Of a stretch of DNA of 64,000 nucleotides, positions 1 through 8,904 are shown in pieces. The translations under genes were made by a program, and so were the position numbers. Origin of the DNA: JABDQA01 sp963824415 (GTDB lineage: Bacteria; Desulfobacterota; Desulfobulbia; Desulfobulbales; Desulfocapsaceae); NCBI GenBank assembly GCA_963824415.1, contig CAWGPM010000005.1:434001-498000 (forward strand), written 5' to 3'. The notes beneath the pieces are model-generated. The model made no database searches. It saw nothing but the letters and a program-made list of their open reading frames with translations, and was not told the origin of the DNA. Every line of letters begins with the position of its first letter. Position 1 is the stretch's first letter.

Positions 1-2
1 TT

Positions 3-2489
3 TTGAACAGCATTGATGAAATCGGCAGGATCGTGGTCGGCGTTTATGGCGATAAACCGGTTTATCTCGAGGAGGTCGCAGAAATTTCGGACGGGGCCGA
101 AGATCCGGCCAGTTATGTGCTCTATGGCGCCAGGGACCGGCATGATCTCGAAGCCGCCGTGACGATTTCCATTGCCAAACGCCCCGGGGCCAACGCGGTT
201 TCGGTCGTGGAAGCGGTGCTGAAAAAAGTCGAAGGCCTCAAGGGCAGCCTCATCCCGGCCGATATCGAGATCAGCGTCACCCGTAACTATGGCCTCACCG
301 CCTCGGAAAAATCCAACGAACTGCTTCTGCATATGGGTATTGCGGTATTCGGGGTGGCTATTCTGATCCTGCTCTTTCTCGGCTGGCGCGAATCCATCGT
401 CGTTATGCTGGCAATACCTTCGACGCTGGCCCTGACGCTGCTGGTTTTCTACCTCTACGGCTATACCCTGAACCGGATTACGCTGTTCGCGCTGATTTTT
501 TCCATCGGTATCCTGGTGGACGACGCCATCGTGGTGGTTGAAAATATCGTCCGACATATGCGGCTGCCGGTCAACCGGGACCGCTCCCTGCATAAGGTGG
601 CCGTCGAAGCGGTCAGCGAGGTCGGCAATCCAACCATACTCGCGACCTGGGCCGTTATTGCCGCCATCCTGCCGATGGCCTTTGTTGGGGGTCTGATGGG
701 GCCCTACATGCGGCCTATCCCGATCGGCGCCTCCGCGGCAATGCTCTTTTCACTGGTTATCGCCTTTACCGTAACGCCCTGGGCCGCCACCCACGTTCTG
801 AAAAGGCGCCTCCACGGCCCGTCTGACACCGATCACGACGCGGTGCCGGACGATTTTTTTACCCGTCTGTATCACCGGATCATGGACCCGCTGCTGGCCC
901 ATGCTGGCTGGAGGTTCTTGTTTTTTATTACAATCACGCTGCTGCTGCTCGGTTCGATGGCCATGGTCGGACTGGGCCATGTGAAGGTCAAGATGCTGCC
1001 CTTCGACAACAAGAGCGAATTCCAGGTCATTCTCGATATGCCCGAGGGGACCACCCTCGAACAGACCTCACGGGTCGCCCTGAAAATGGCCGGGTTGATC
1101 AAGGAAGACCCCGCCGTGGTCGACTATCAGATCTATGTCGGTAGCGCTTCCCCATACAACTTCAATGGTCTGGTGCGCCACTATTTCATGCGCTCCGGCC
1201 CCACCGTGGCAGACATTCAGGTCAACCTGCTGCCAAAACACGAGCGCAGTCTGAACAGCCACGATATTGCCAAACGGGTCAGGTCGCTGCTCCAGCCAAT
1301 TGCAGAGTCTTATGGAGCGGCCCTGGTAGTGGCCGAAGTTCCGCCCGGCCCGCCGGTCCTGCAGACCCTGGTGACAGAGATATACGGGCCCACCGAGCAG
1401 GATCGGCTGGCGCTGGCCACCCAGGTCAAGGACATTCTCAACACGACGGAAGGTGTGGTCGATGTGGACTGGTACCGGGAGCATGATCGAACCAGAACAC
1501 TGATCACGATCGACAAGGAGAAAGCCGCCCTCTCAGGCATTACCGAATCACAGATCAACCGGACCATCCGGATCGCCATTGACGGACTGTCAATTGATCT
1601 CCTCCACCAGCCCCGTGACAAGGAGCCGATTCCTATCGTAGTCGAACTGCCCCGTTCCCAGCGTGCCCGGATCGAGGAACTGCTCAATATCTCGCTGCGG
1701 GCCCAGAACGCACCGCAGAGTCCTCTGATTCCGCTGCGTGAGCTGGTGCACATCAGCGAAACCATAGTGGAGCAGCCGATCTACCGGAAGAACCTAAAAC
1801 CGCTTATCTATGTCACCGGGGATGTGGCAGGCGCGGTGGAAAGCCCGGTGTATGCGATTCTCGAGATGAACAAGCGGATCAAAGCGCTTGACGGTTCCGA
1901 TTTTGGCGGCAAGTCCGGTGAAATAAAGATCTACAATCTTTTTCAGCCCTTCGATGAACACGAACCATCAATGAAATGGGATGGTGAGTGGCACATTACC
2001 CTCGAAGTGTTCCGCGACCTGGGCCTGGCCTTTTGCGTGGTGCTGATCCTGATTTACATGCTGATGGTGGGCTGGTTTAAGAACTATATCACCCCGCTGG
2101 TGGTGATGGCCGCCATTCCTTTTTCACTTATCGGCATCCTGCCGGCTCACTGGGCATTCGGGGCATTTTTCACGGCTACCTCGATGATCGGTTTCATGGC
2201 TGGTGCCGGGATCGTGGTCAGAAACTCGATTATTCTGGTCGATTTTATCGAGCTGCGCATCAAGCAGGGGCTGCCGCTTGCCCAAGCAGTGGTCGAGGCC
2301 GGAGCAGTGCGCTTCAGACCGATGCTGCTGACCGCGCTTGCGGTGGTTGTCGGTGCCTCGGTAATCCTGGCCGATCCGATCTTTCAGGGGCTGGCAATCT
2401 CGCTGATGTTCGGTGAAATTGCCTCGCTGCTGATCAGCCGCATGGCGGTGCCGGTGATGTACTTCGTGGTGAAGAAACGGCTGCATTAA
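3..2489 (+). CDS. RND efflux transporter permease (5' partial)
   Basis: This is an inner-membrane resistance-nodulation-division (AcrB/HAE1-like) pump subunit, which would use the proton gradient to export drugs or other hydrophobic compounds with a periplasmic adaptor and an outer-membrane channel. The visible 828 residues run from the periplasmic porter region through both transmembrane bundles. The family motif around GILVDDAIVVVENI, with its proton-relay aspartates, is near residues 166-180. Full members are about 1,030-1,050 residues, so roughly 200 N-terminal residues lie outside the window. The first codon shown is only where the window begins and is not a start. The gene ends 27 bp from a convergent gene. 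Substrate cannot be told from sequence. Confidence 0.93.
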   Translation: MNSIDEIGRIVVGVYGDKPVYLEEVAEISDGAEDPASYVLYGARDRHDLEAAVTISIAKRPGANAVSVVEAVLKKVEGLKGSLIPADIEISVTRNYGLTASEKSNELLLHMGIAVFGVAILILLFLGWRESIVVMLAIPSTLALTLLVFYLYGYTLNRITLFALIFSIGILVDDAIVVVENIVRHMRLPVNRDRSLHKVAVEAVSEVGNPTILATWAVIAAILPMAFVGGLMGPYMRPIPIGASAAMLFSLVIAFTVTPWAATHVLKRRLHGPSDTDHDAVPDDFFTRLYHRIMDPLLAHAGWRFLFFITITLLLLGSMAMVGLGHVKVKMLPFDNKSEFQVILDMPEGTTLEQTSRVALKMAGLIKEDPAVVDYQIYVGSASPYNFNGLVRHYFMRSGPTVADIQVNLLPKHERSLNSHDIAKRVRSLLQPIAESYGAALVVAEVPPGPPVLQTLVTEIYGPTEQDRLALATQVKDILNTTEGVVDVDWYREHDRTRTLITIDKEKAALSGITESQINRTIRIAIDGLSIDLLHQPRDKEPIPIVVELPRSQRARIEELLNISLRAQNAPQSPLIPLRELVHISETIVEQPIYRKNLKPLIYVTGDVAGAVESPVYAILEMNKRIKALDGSDFGGKSGEIKIYNLFQPFDEHEPSMKWDGEWHITLEVFRDLGLAFCVVLILIYMLMVGWFKNYITPLVVMAAIPFSLIGILPAHWAFGAFFTATSMIGFMAGAGIVVRNSIILVDFIELRIKQGLPLAQAVVEAGAVRFRPMLLTALAVVVGASVILADPIFQGLAISLMFGEIASLLISRMAVPVMYFVVKKRLH

Positions 2490-2515
2490 AATGGGGCGAA
2501 CGGGTCCAGTGCTGC

Positions 2516-4216
2516 CTATTGCAGATAGCCCTGATTCTGCAGATGCAACAGAATCTCCTGGACCGCCTCCAGGGGCGTCATCGAACTGGTATCCAGCGTG
2601 ATGTCCGGATTAACAGGCGGGATATAGGGATCGGTAATGCCCGTTACCCCCTGGATCTTGCCGCTGCGTGCCCGCGCATAGAGGCCCTTGCGGTCGCGCT
2701 GTTCGCAGACTTCAAGCGGGGTTGCCACATAGACCTCGATATAACCCCCGTAGCGAGAGATCAGTGCGCGGTTAGCCTGCCTGGACTCCTCATACGGTGC
2801 AATCGGTGCACAGATCGCAATCCCGCCGTTTTTGGTGATCTCACTGGCGACGAAACCGATCCTGGTGACGTTGAGGTCCCGGTGCTCGCGGGAATAACTT
2901 AGCTCGGAGGACAGATTCTTACGGACAATATCGCCGTCAAGCAGGGTTACCGGACGATCCCGCATCTCCATGAATTTGACCAGCAGCACCTTGGCAATGG
3001 TCGACTTTCCCGAACCGGACAGACCGGTCATAAATACGGTGAACCCCTGCCTCGATTTCGGTGGGAAGGCACGCTGCAGCTCCTCCACCATATCCGGCCA
3101 GGCGAACCAGGCGGGAATCTGTTCACCCTGGACGATACGGCGCTGGAGTTCAGCGGAAGATATCTTTTTCTGTTTTTTCGCGGAGCCTTTGAGCGGAAAA
3201 TATTTTCTGCTTTTTTCATCATAGCAGTAGTCCTGCTGGGGCACCATTTCAATACCTGTCTTAGCACTGTAATCTGCCACCAGCTGCTGAGCTGCTCCAG
3301 GCTCGTAAAAAAGCTTCGCGCCGCCATTGGCGCTGGCAAAGGGGTCGGCCTGATCCTCGGAAACCATAAAATGGCTGCAGCCGAAATTCCTGCGCATAAT
3401 TGCCTGCAGCAGGGCTTCCCGCGGCCCGCCCTTGCGGGCTGCATAGGCTGAAAGACCAAGCATGATCATATTGGGCGGGAACTTCCCGGTAAAGACCTGA
3501 TAACAGCAGATGTGGGTGTAGAAATCGATGTCGCCGGGATGGTCCAAGCCGATCACCGGCTGCAGAAATACCGAGGCCCCGACCCTGGAAGCCGCATCCA
3601 GAACCATTTCCCGGTGGGCGCAGTGCAGATACTGCTCGGTGTGAAAGCCCAGCACCCGCCGCCAGCCGTTCATCGTAAAGCGGCGCACTGTCTCCGACGG
3701 CGTCAGGCGAAGCTGCAGAAAATCATAATGAACCGGAAGATTCACCCCCTCCACAACGCCGCCGAGGTAATAGGAACCGGTCCAGTCGAAGAGCTGACGG
3801 ACTCCCGGATGAACAGTCGGGTCGTCGGAACCGTATACCAGCAGGGCCTCTTCGCGCTTGTCCGGCTGCCATATATCGGTAATGGTCATGATGGCCAGGA
3901 GAAAGCCTTCTTCATCGTTCAGCGCTATCGCCTGGTTCAGCTGCACAGTTCGGGCGAAGTTTTCGGGAACATCGAGGCATATCGGTATCGGCCAGATCGA
4001 CCCGTCTGGCAGGCTCATGCTCTGCAGTACGGAGTAATAATCATCCTTGCCGAGATACCCGGTGAGTGGATAAAAACCGCGGTTGAGGATGAGCTCGAGA
4101 TCGAAGAGCTGGCGCTCGTTCAAATCGATCGAAATCAGATCAAGTGCCCGCTCGCGCAGCACCTCGGCCCGCCTGAAATGGACCACCAGTGATTCAGAGA
4201 AATCTTCTTTTTTCAT
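2516..4216 (-). CDS. Fused sulfate adenylyltransferase-like / adenylylsulfate kinase (SAT domain degenerate)
   Basis: The 566-residue protein has an N-terminal ATP-sulfurylase fold (about 1-375) and a C-terminal APS kinase (about 390-566), which makes PAPS from APS. The kinase looks intact: Walker A GLSGSGKST at 398-406, then LDGD, then the KNGGIAICAPIAPY segment. The sulfurylase half has lost its signatures. The QTRNPxHRAH motif reads HTEQYLHCAH (192-201), the GRDHAGPG motif reads SEDQADPF, and ISGTxLR reads ISSAELQ. The domain layout matches known bacterial SAT-APSK fusions. By inference only the kinase half is active, and the first half may be structural or regulatory. It follows fcl by 72 bp on the same strand, so PAPS may serve polysaccharide sulfation. 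Confidence 0.85.
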   Translation of the reverse strand: MKKEDFSESLVVHFRRAEVLRERALDLISIDLNERQLFDLELILNRGFYPLTGYLGKDDYYSVLQSMSLPDGSIWPIPICLDVPENFARTVQLNQAIALNDEEGFLLAIMTITDIWQPDKREEALLVYGSDDPTVHPGVRQLFDWTGSYYLGGVVEGVNLPVHYDFLQLRLTPSETVRRFTMNGWRRVLGFHTEQYLHCAHREMVLDAASRVGASVFLQPVIGLDHPGDIDFYTHICCYQVFTGKFPPNMIMLGLSAYAARKGGPREALLQAIMRRNFGCSHFMVSEDQADPFASANGGAKLFYEPGAAQQLVADYSAKTGIEMVPQQDYCYDEKSRKYFPLKGSAKKQKKISSAELQRRIVQGEQIPAWFAWPDMVEELQRAFPPKSRQGFTVFMTGLSGSGKSTIAKVLLVKFMEMRDRPVTLLDGDIVRKNLSSELSYSREHRDLNVTRIGFVASEITKNGGIAICAPIAPYEESRQANRALISRYGGYIEVYVATPLEVCEQRDRKGLYARARSGKIQGVTGITDPYIPPVNPDITLDTSSMTPLEAVQEILLHLQNQGYLQ

Positions 4217-4288
4217 GGCCTGCTCTATGGTGTCTCTGCTTGAACCCGTGCCACCTGAAAATTACCAGTCGGCTGCTTCAAGAAAGTT

Positions 4289-5422
4289 CTATATACTTGT
4301 CCGGCTGCAGTACCAGCGATAGGTGTCTGCCAGGCCTTCCTGCAAGGAGAATCGCGGCTGCCAGCCAAGACCGTTGATCCGGGAAGTATCGAGCAGCTTC
4401 TGCGGGGTGCCGTCGGGCTGACCTGGATCAAAACGCAGCTCGCCCGCAAAGCCGACGACTTCCTGGATCATTTCTGCAACCTCGCGGATTGTGCAATCTT
4501 TACCGGCCCCGATATTGAGAAAACTCGGCTGTGCCAGCTCCGTCGACTCAGCCTGCATGGCTAAGCTTTGCTCATAGCGCGGCTGACTCATTGACATGAC
4601 GATAAAACAGGCGGCAGCCATGTCGTCTGCATGCAGAAACTCCCGTCGGGCCGTGCCGCTGCCCCAGAGTTTTACATAGGGCTCATTGGCTTCTGATTTT
4701 ACGTCAGTTACGGCCATCCCCACTGTTTTGGGCAATGCCAGGCTTTTTTTTATATCGTCCGGGATGATACCGAAGATGCGCTCGTCACGTTCGATCTGAT
4801 CCGTTTTTCCTGCAGCACTCAGTTTGGCCAGATGACACTTTCGGATGATAGCAGGAATCACGTGACTGTTTTGAAGATGGTAGTTGTCACCGGGACCATA
4901 AAGATTGGTCGGCATAACAGCCCGATACCTTGTCTTGTACTGACGGTTATACGACTCGCACATCTTAATGCCGCCAATCTTGGCCACTGCATACGGCTCA
5001 TTGGTCGGCTCCAGAATGCCGCTGAGCAGATACTCTTCGCGCATGGGCTGGGAGCAGAATTTCGGATATATGCAGGAGCTTCCCAAAAACAGCAGATCCT
5101 TGATACCGGCCTCATAGGCCTGATGAATCACATTGGCCTGGATCATCAGGTTCTGGTAGATAAAATCCGCCGGGTAGGTGTTGTTGGCATTGATCCCGCC
5201 GACCCTGGCCGCCGCCAGCACCACATAGTCGAGATTATGCTCTGAAAAAAACTGTTTGACCGCGGCCTGATCGGTGAGATCGAGCTCAGTCGATGTTCTG
5301 GTAATCAGCTTGTCATAGCCGTGAGCATGAAGATGACGCGCTATCGCCGAGCCCACCATACCGCGGTGCCCGGCGATATAGATGGATGAATTGCGATCAA
5401 GCGGTGAGCGCTGTGTTGCCAT
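4289..5422 (-). CDS. fcl: GDP-L-fucose synthase
   Basis: This NADPH-dependent 3,5-epimerase/4-reductase converts GDP-4-keto-6-deoxymannose, the product of Gmd, to GDP-L-fucose in the cytoplasm. It has the Rossmann motif GHRGMVG at 18-24, the SSC active-site segment at 115-117 and the catalytic Tyr144/Lys148 pair (YAVAK). At 377 residues it is longer than the usual 310-325. The extra length lies near residues 201-250 and 281-300. ATG at 5422 is preferred over an in-frame TTG one codon earlier. It starts 12 bp after gmd ends, so the two are co-transcribed. Confidence 0.93.
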   Translation of the reverse strand: MATQRSPLDRNSSIYIAGHRGMVGSAIARHLHAHGYDKLITRTSTELDLTDQAAVKQFFSEHNLDYVVLAAARVGGINANNTYPADFIYQNLMIQANVIHQAYEAGIKDLLFLGSSCIYPKFCSQPMREEYLLSGILEPTNEPYAVAKIGGIKMCESYNRQYKTRYRAVMPTNLYGPGDNYHLQNSHVIPAIIRKCHLAKLSAAGKTDQIERDERIFGIIPDDIKKSLALPKTVGMAVTDVKSEANEPYVKLWGSGTARREFLHADDMAAACFIVMSMSQPRYEQSLAMQAESTELAQPSFLNIGAGKDCTIREVAEMIQEVVGFAGELRFDPGQPDGTPQKLLDTSRINGLGWQPRFSLQEGLADTYRWYCSRTSI

Positions 5423-5434
5423 CAATTCGACCGA

Positions 5435-6556
5435 TTATTCGTGATAATTGAAGGTCTGAAACCCCTCGGTCTGGCAGAGGGCGTCGCGTTTGGCTTCTTC
5501 AAGATCGAAGGTTACCATCTCGGAGACCAGCTGATCGAACGAAGTGGTCGTTACCCAGCCCAGTTTTTCCCGGGCCTTTTTCGGGTCACCCAGCAGGGTT
5601 TCCACCTCGGTCGGTCTGAAATAGCGCGGGTCGACCCGGACAACAACCTGTCCCGGGGACACTTTGAAGCCACTGTCCAGACTGTCCACCTGCTCAACGA
5701 CCGCAGTTTGTGCGATGCCCGAGCCCTGCCAGGCAAGGATGATCCCAATCTCAGCGGCGGCGCGGTCCACAAACGAACGTACCGAGTGCTGCTCACCGGT
5801 GGCGATGACGAAATCCTCCGGGGTGTCCTGCTGGAGCATCAGCCACTGCATCTCTACATAATCGCGGGCATGGCCCCAGTCCCGCAGTGCATCGAGATTA
5901 CCCAAGTACAGACAGTCCTGCAGCCCGAGGGCAATTCTGGCTATGGCCCGGGTGATTTTCCGGGTGACAAAGGTCTCTCCCCGGCGCGGTGATTCGTGAT
6001 TGAACAAAATGCCGTTGCAGGCGTAAATACCATAGGCCTCACGATAATTAACGACAATCCAGTAAGAGTAAAGCTTTGCTACCGCGTAGGGCGAACGGGG
6101 ATAAAACGGGGTCTTTTCAGTCTGGGGCGTTTCCTGGACCAAACCATACAACTCCGAGGTGGAGGCCTGATAGAATCTGGTTTTATCAGCCAGTCCGAGG
6201 ATCCTGATCGCTTCAAGCAGCCGCAGTGTGCCGATCGCATCGGAATTTGCGGTATACTCTGGTTCTTCGAAGGAGACAGCGACATGGGACTGGGCAGCCA
6301 GGTTGTAGATTTCATCCGGTTTGACTTTCTCGATGATGTGCGTGAGGCTGGATGAGTCGGTCAGGTCGCCGTGATGCAGAATAAAATTTCGATCCTGTTC
6401 ATGCGGTCCCTGATAGAGATGATCGATCCGATCGGTGTTGAACAGGGAGGTGCGCCGTTTGATGCCATGGACCTCGTAGCCTTTCTTCAATAAGAATTCG
6501 GCCAGATAGGAACCGTCCTGCCCGGTAATGCCGGTGATAAGTGCTTTTCTTTTCAT
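5435..6556 (-). CDS. gmd: GDP-mannose 4,6-dehydratase
   Basis: This enzyme catalyses the first committed step of GDP-fucose and related GDP-deoxyhexose synthesis, the NADP-dependent dehydration of GDP-D-mannose to the 4-keto-6-deoxy sugar. The 373-residue protein has the short-chain dehydrogenase fold with TGITGQDGSYL at 8-18, the RRTS NADP-phosphate loop at 34-37, the catalytic Ser-Thr-Ser-Glu segment at 132-135 and Tyr157/Lys161. Its length is normal for the family. It is the first gene of a minus-strand group gmd-fcl-sat/apsK. No strong ribosome-binding site is visible before the ATG. Confidence 0.96.
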   Translation of the reverse strand: MKRKALITGITGQDGSYLAEFLLKKGYEVHGIKRRTSLFNTDRIDHLYQGPHEQDRNFILHHGDLTDSSSLTHIIEKVKPDEIYNLAAQSHVAVSFEEPEYTANSDAIGTLRLLEAIRILGLADKTRFYQASTSELYGLVQETPQTEKTPFYPRSPYAVAKLYSYWIVVNYREAYGIYACNGILFNHESPRRGETFVTRKITRAIARIALGLQDCLYLGNLDALRDWGHARDYVEMQWLMLQQDTPEDFVIATGEQHSVRSFVDRAAAEIGIILAWQGSGIAQTAVVEQVDSLDSGFKVSPGQVVVRVDPRYFRPTEVETLLGDPKKAREKLGWVTTTSFDQLVSEMVTFDLEEAKRDALCQTEGFQTFNYHE

Positions 6557-6734
6557 CGATATGTGTTGCCCCGTCTAAAGTGATCAAACCGGTGCGTGGT
6601 CGCTAACTAACCACATTTTATCGCCTTTTGGCAAATACAATATACCCGGCTGGGCCCCAGGCCTCCGGGCTTGAAAAACTCCGCCGGATAGGTAAGCCGC
6701 TGTGTCTTGCCGGCGAGACGCCTGCACTATATTC

Positions 6735-8414
6735 TCAGGCGGCCCGGTTCAGGCCGGAAAGAAGTGCTTTCACCGAGGCAATGATTATATCGGTGTCAAT
6801 GCCCGCCCCCCAGAAGCGTTTACCGTCGCTGCGTTCAACCTCGATATAGGCAATGGCCTGGGCACTGGATCCGGTATTGATGGCATGTTCGTGGTAACTG
6901 CACAGGCTCCAGTCCCCGGTTATCTGCGCCTTCAGCGCATTGGAAAAAGCATCCAGCGGTCCGTTGCCGGTCGCGCTAATTTCCCGCTCGATACCGTCGG
7001 TTTCGACGACCGCCTCGACTTCGGCAAAAGAGCGCTTTTCCTTCTTGTCCGAATGACGCTTAAGTACTTGAAATGAATGCAGATCTAATGGCAGATGTTG
7101 GTTGAGATAGGCTTCTTCAAAGGCCTGGTAAAGTTCCTCCGGCTGCAGCTCTCTGCCTTCACGGTCGGTGACCTGCTGAATGATCGCCCCGAATTCCGGA
7201 TGCATCTCTTTGGGCAGTTTGATACCGAATTCATGATCCATGATGTAGGCCACACCGCCCTTGCCAGACTGGGAATTTATCCGGATGATCGATTCGTAGG
7301 TCCGGCCCACATCGGTCGGATCAATGGGCAGATACGGCACCGCCCACTGGATTGATTGAGATGTTTCATAGCGGTTCATGCCTTTATTGATGGCATCCTG
7401 ATGGGAGCCGGAAAATGCGGTATAGACGAGCTCACCGGCATAGGGGTGTCTGATATGAACCGGAATGCGATTGACCCGCTCATAAACATCGATCAGATGA
7501 TTGATATTGTGCAGATCAAGCTTCGGGTCGACCCCCTGGGTAAACATGTTCAATGCAAGCGTGACCAGATCCACGTTGCCGGTCCGCTCGCCGTTGCCGA
7601 ACAACGTTCCCTCGACCCGGTCGGCCCCCGCCATCAGGGCCAGTTCGGTGGCCGCCACCGCACAGCCGCGGTCGTTGTGGGTGTGGACACTGATAATCGC
7701 TGCCTCCCTGTTTTTCATATGGGTACAGAACCACTCGATCTGGTCTGCAAAAATGTTGGGCGTGGTCAACTCAACCGTGGCCGGCAGGTTGATAATCACC
7801 GGGTTCAGCGGATCAGGCTGCCAGACATCCATGACCGCTTCACAGATTTCCAGCGCAAAGTCGAGCTCGGTCCCAGTGAAACTCTCCGGCGAATATTGAT
7901 ATTTGAATTTTGTCTCCGGATATTTCAAAGACTCCCGGGCGATCTGTTCGGCACCGCGAACGGCCAGGTCGATGATCTCCTTTCTGCTCATCTGAAAGAC
8001 CACATCACGCTGTACGGTCGAGGTCGAGTTATAGAGATGAACGATAGCCTGGGAGGCCCCTTTGACCGATTCGAATGTACGCTTGATCAAATGCTCTCGC
8101 GCCTGGGTGAGCACCTGAATAGAGACGTCCAGCGGAATGAGCCCTTCCTCTATCAACTTCCGGGTAAATTCGAATTCCACCTGCGATGCAGAGGGAAAAC
8201 CGACCTCGATCTCTTTGAAGCCTATTTCGAGCAGCAGCTGCCACATTTCCATTTTCTTGGCCAGGCTCATCGGCTGAATCAGGGCCTGATTACCGTCCCG
8301 CAGATCGACACTGCACCAGATGGGAGCTCTGTCTATGGTGTTATCGGGCCAGGTTCTGCCAGTCAATGGCACCGAAGGATACGGTCGGTATTTATTAACA
8401 AGTTCCAGTTTCAT
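6735..8414 (-). CDS. leuA: 2-isopropylmalate synthase (long LeuA form)
   Basis: LeuA condenses acetyl-CoA with 2-ketoisovalerate, the committed step of leucine synthesis, and is normally feedback-inhibited by leucine through a C-terminal regulatory domain. The 560-residue protein has the metal and catalytic segments DLRDGNQAL near the N-terminus and HTHNDRG in the TIM barrel. It is the long class with an N-terminal KYRPYP segment. I chose ATG at 8414 because AGGAG lies 7 nt upstream. An in-frame start at 8498 would lie inside the attenuator hairpin and is rejected. Transcription is expected to depend on the leader peptide and terminator upstream. Confidence 0.96.
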   Translation of the reverse strand: MKLELVNKYRPYPSVPLTGRTWPDNTIDRAPIWCSVDLRDGNQALIQPMSLAKKMEMWQLLLEIGFKEIEVGFPSASQVEFEFTRKLIEEGLIPLDVSIQVLTQAREHLIKRTFESVKGASQAIVHLYNSTSTVQRDVVFQMSRKEIIDLAVRGAEQIARESLKYPETKFKYQYSPESFTGTELDFALEICEAVMDVWQPDPLNPVIINLPATVELTTPNIFADQIEWFCTHMKNREAAIISVHTHNDRGCAVAATELALMAGADRVEGTLFGNGERTGNVDLVTLALNMFTQGVDPKLDLHNINHLIDVYERVNRIPVHIRHPYAGELVYTAFSGSHQDAINKGMNRYETSQSIQWAVPYLPIDPTDVGRTYESIIRINSQSGKGGVAYIMDHEFGIKLPKEMHPEFGAIIQQVTDREGRELQPEELYQAFEEAYLNQHLPLDLHSFQVLKRHSDKKEKRSFAEVEAVVETDGIEREISATGNGPLDAFSNALKAQITGDWSLCSYHEHAINTGSSAQAIAYIEVERSDGKRFWGAGIDTDIIIASVKALLSGLNRAA

Positions 8415-8471
8415 TTCAGTCTCCTGCGTTTGATCTGCGCTTGCAGTCTGTTTTGCTTCCCGGTTGTCGAT

Positions 8472-8508
8472 AAAAAAAAGAGGCCGCGGTTTGAGCAACC
8501 GCGGCCTC
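8472..8508 (-). terminator. leuA transcription attenuator hairpin
   Basis: A perfect 12-bp stem (8480-8491 with 8497-8508, core GGCCGCGG) closes a 5-nt loop. On the minus strand it is followed directly by eight U residues (8479-8472). This is an intrinsic terminator placed between the leader peptide and leuA, 57 nt before the leuA start codon. The self-complementary GCCGCGGC at 8553-8560, inside the leader reading frame, can pair with the 5' arm. That gives a competing antiterminator when ribosomes stall on leucine codons. Confidence 0.88.
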
Positions 8509-8533
8509 GTATATTCCCTGGGTTAAGTCCGGT

Positions 8534-8611
8534 CTACATCGTCTTGACCCATGCCGCGGCTTTCCGTAGCAGTAGTAGCTGAAGTAGAGAAAGAAGCAGA
8601 CCGTTGTACAT
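8534..8611 (-). CDS. leuL: leu operon leader peptide
   Basis: This 25-codon reading frame starts with ATG at 8611 and ends with TAG at 8534-8536. It carries nine leucine codons within eleven (LLLSLLQLLLL, residues 5-15), four of them the CTA codon. It lies just upstream of the terminator hairpin and leuA on the same strand. The arrangement is the classical leucine attenuator. With scarce leucyl-tRNA the ribosome stalls, the terminator cannot form and leuA is read. The Shine-Dalgarno match is weak. The peptide itself probably has no function. Confidence 0.87.
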   Translation of the reverse strand: MYNGLLLSLLQLLLLRKAAAWVKTM

Positions 8612-8803
8612 GGCGAAATACGGTTTTTTTTATTTGTGCTCGTTATAGTTCGTTAACTATGGGCGAAAGGCTTTAGACCTCAACACTATGCAGCTAAAGT
8701 AATGCCGCCTCTTACCAGTTGTCAAGGCAATTTTCTCTGCTCTGCACCTGGCCGCAAGCTCCACACCCTGCTTACCTGCACCGCTCACTAACGTTTTTGT
8801 CTG

Positions 8804-8832
8804 TTGACATATGATATCCACATTTCTATACT
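8804..8832 (+). promoter_or_regulatory. Sigma-70 promoter for ilvBN
   Basis: TTGACA at 8804-8809 and TATACT at 8827-8832 are separated by exactly 17 nt. This is a consensus -35 box with a near-consensus -10 box, 72 nt upstream of the ilvB start. The leuL-leuA transcript leaves in the opposite direction from the same 290-bp interval. That interval also holds a small palindrome (ATAGTT/AACTAT, 8646-8661) that could be an operator. Confidence 0.75.
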
Positions 8833-8904
8833 CTAAGGTTCGTTTTAAACTGCCGATTATTCCCGGCAATTTGATAACCCTGAAGGATTACGAAGGACGA
8901 ACTC

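Noticed and set aside
6628..6734. Short reading frame and a GC-rich stretch downstream of leuA with a repetitive look (around TTGCCGGCGAGACGCC)
   Set aside because: It resembles dispersed repeat sequence but I find no second copy in this window and no protein features.
8657..8869. 70-residue reading frame on the minus strand between leuL and ilvB
   Set aside because: It covers the ilvB promoter and has no ribosome-binding site or recognisable protein pattern.
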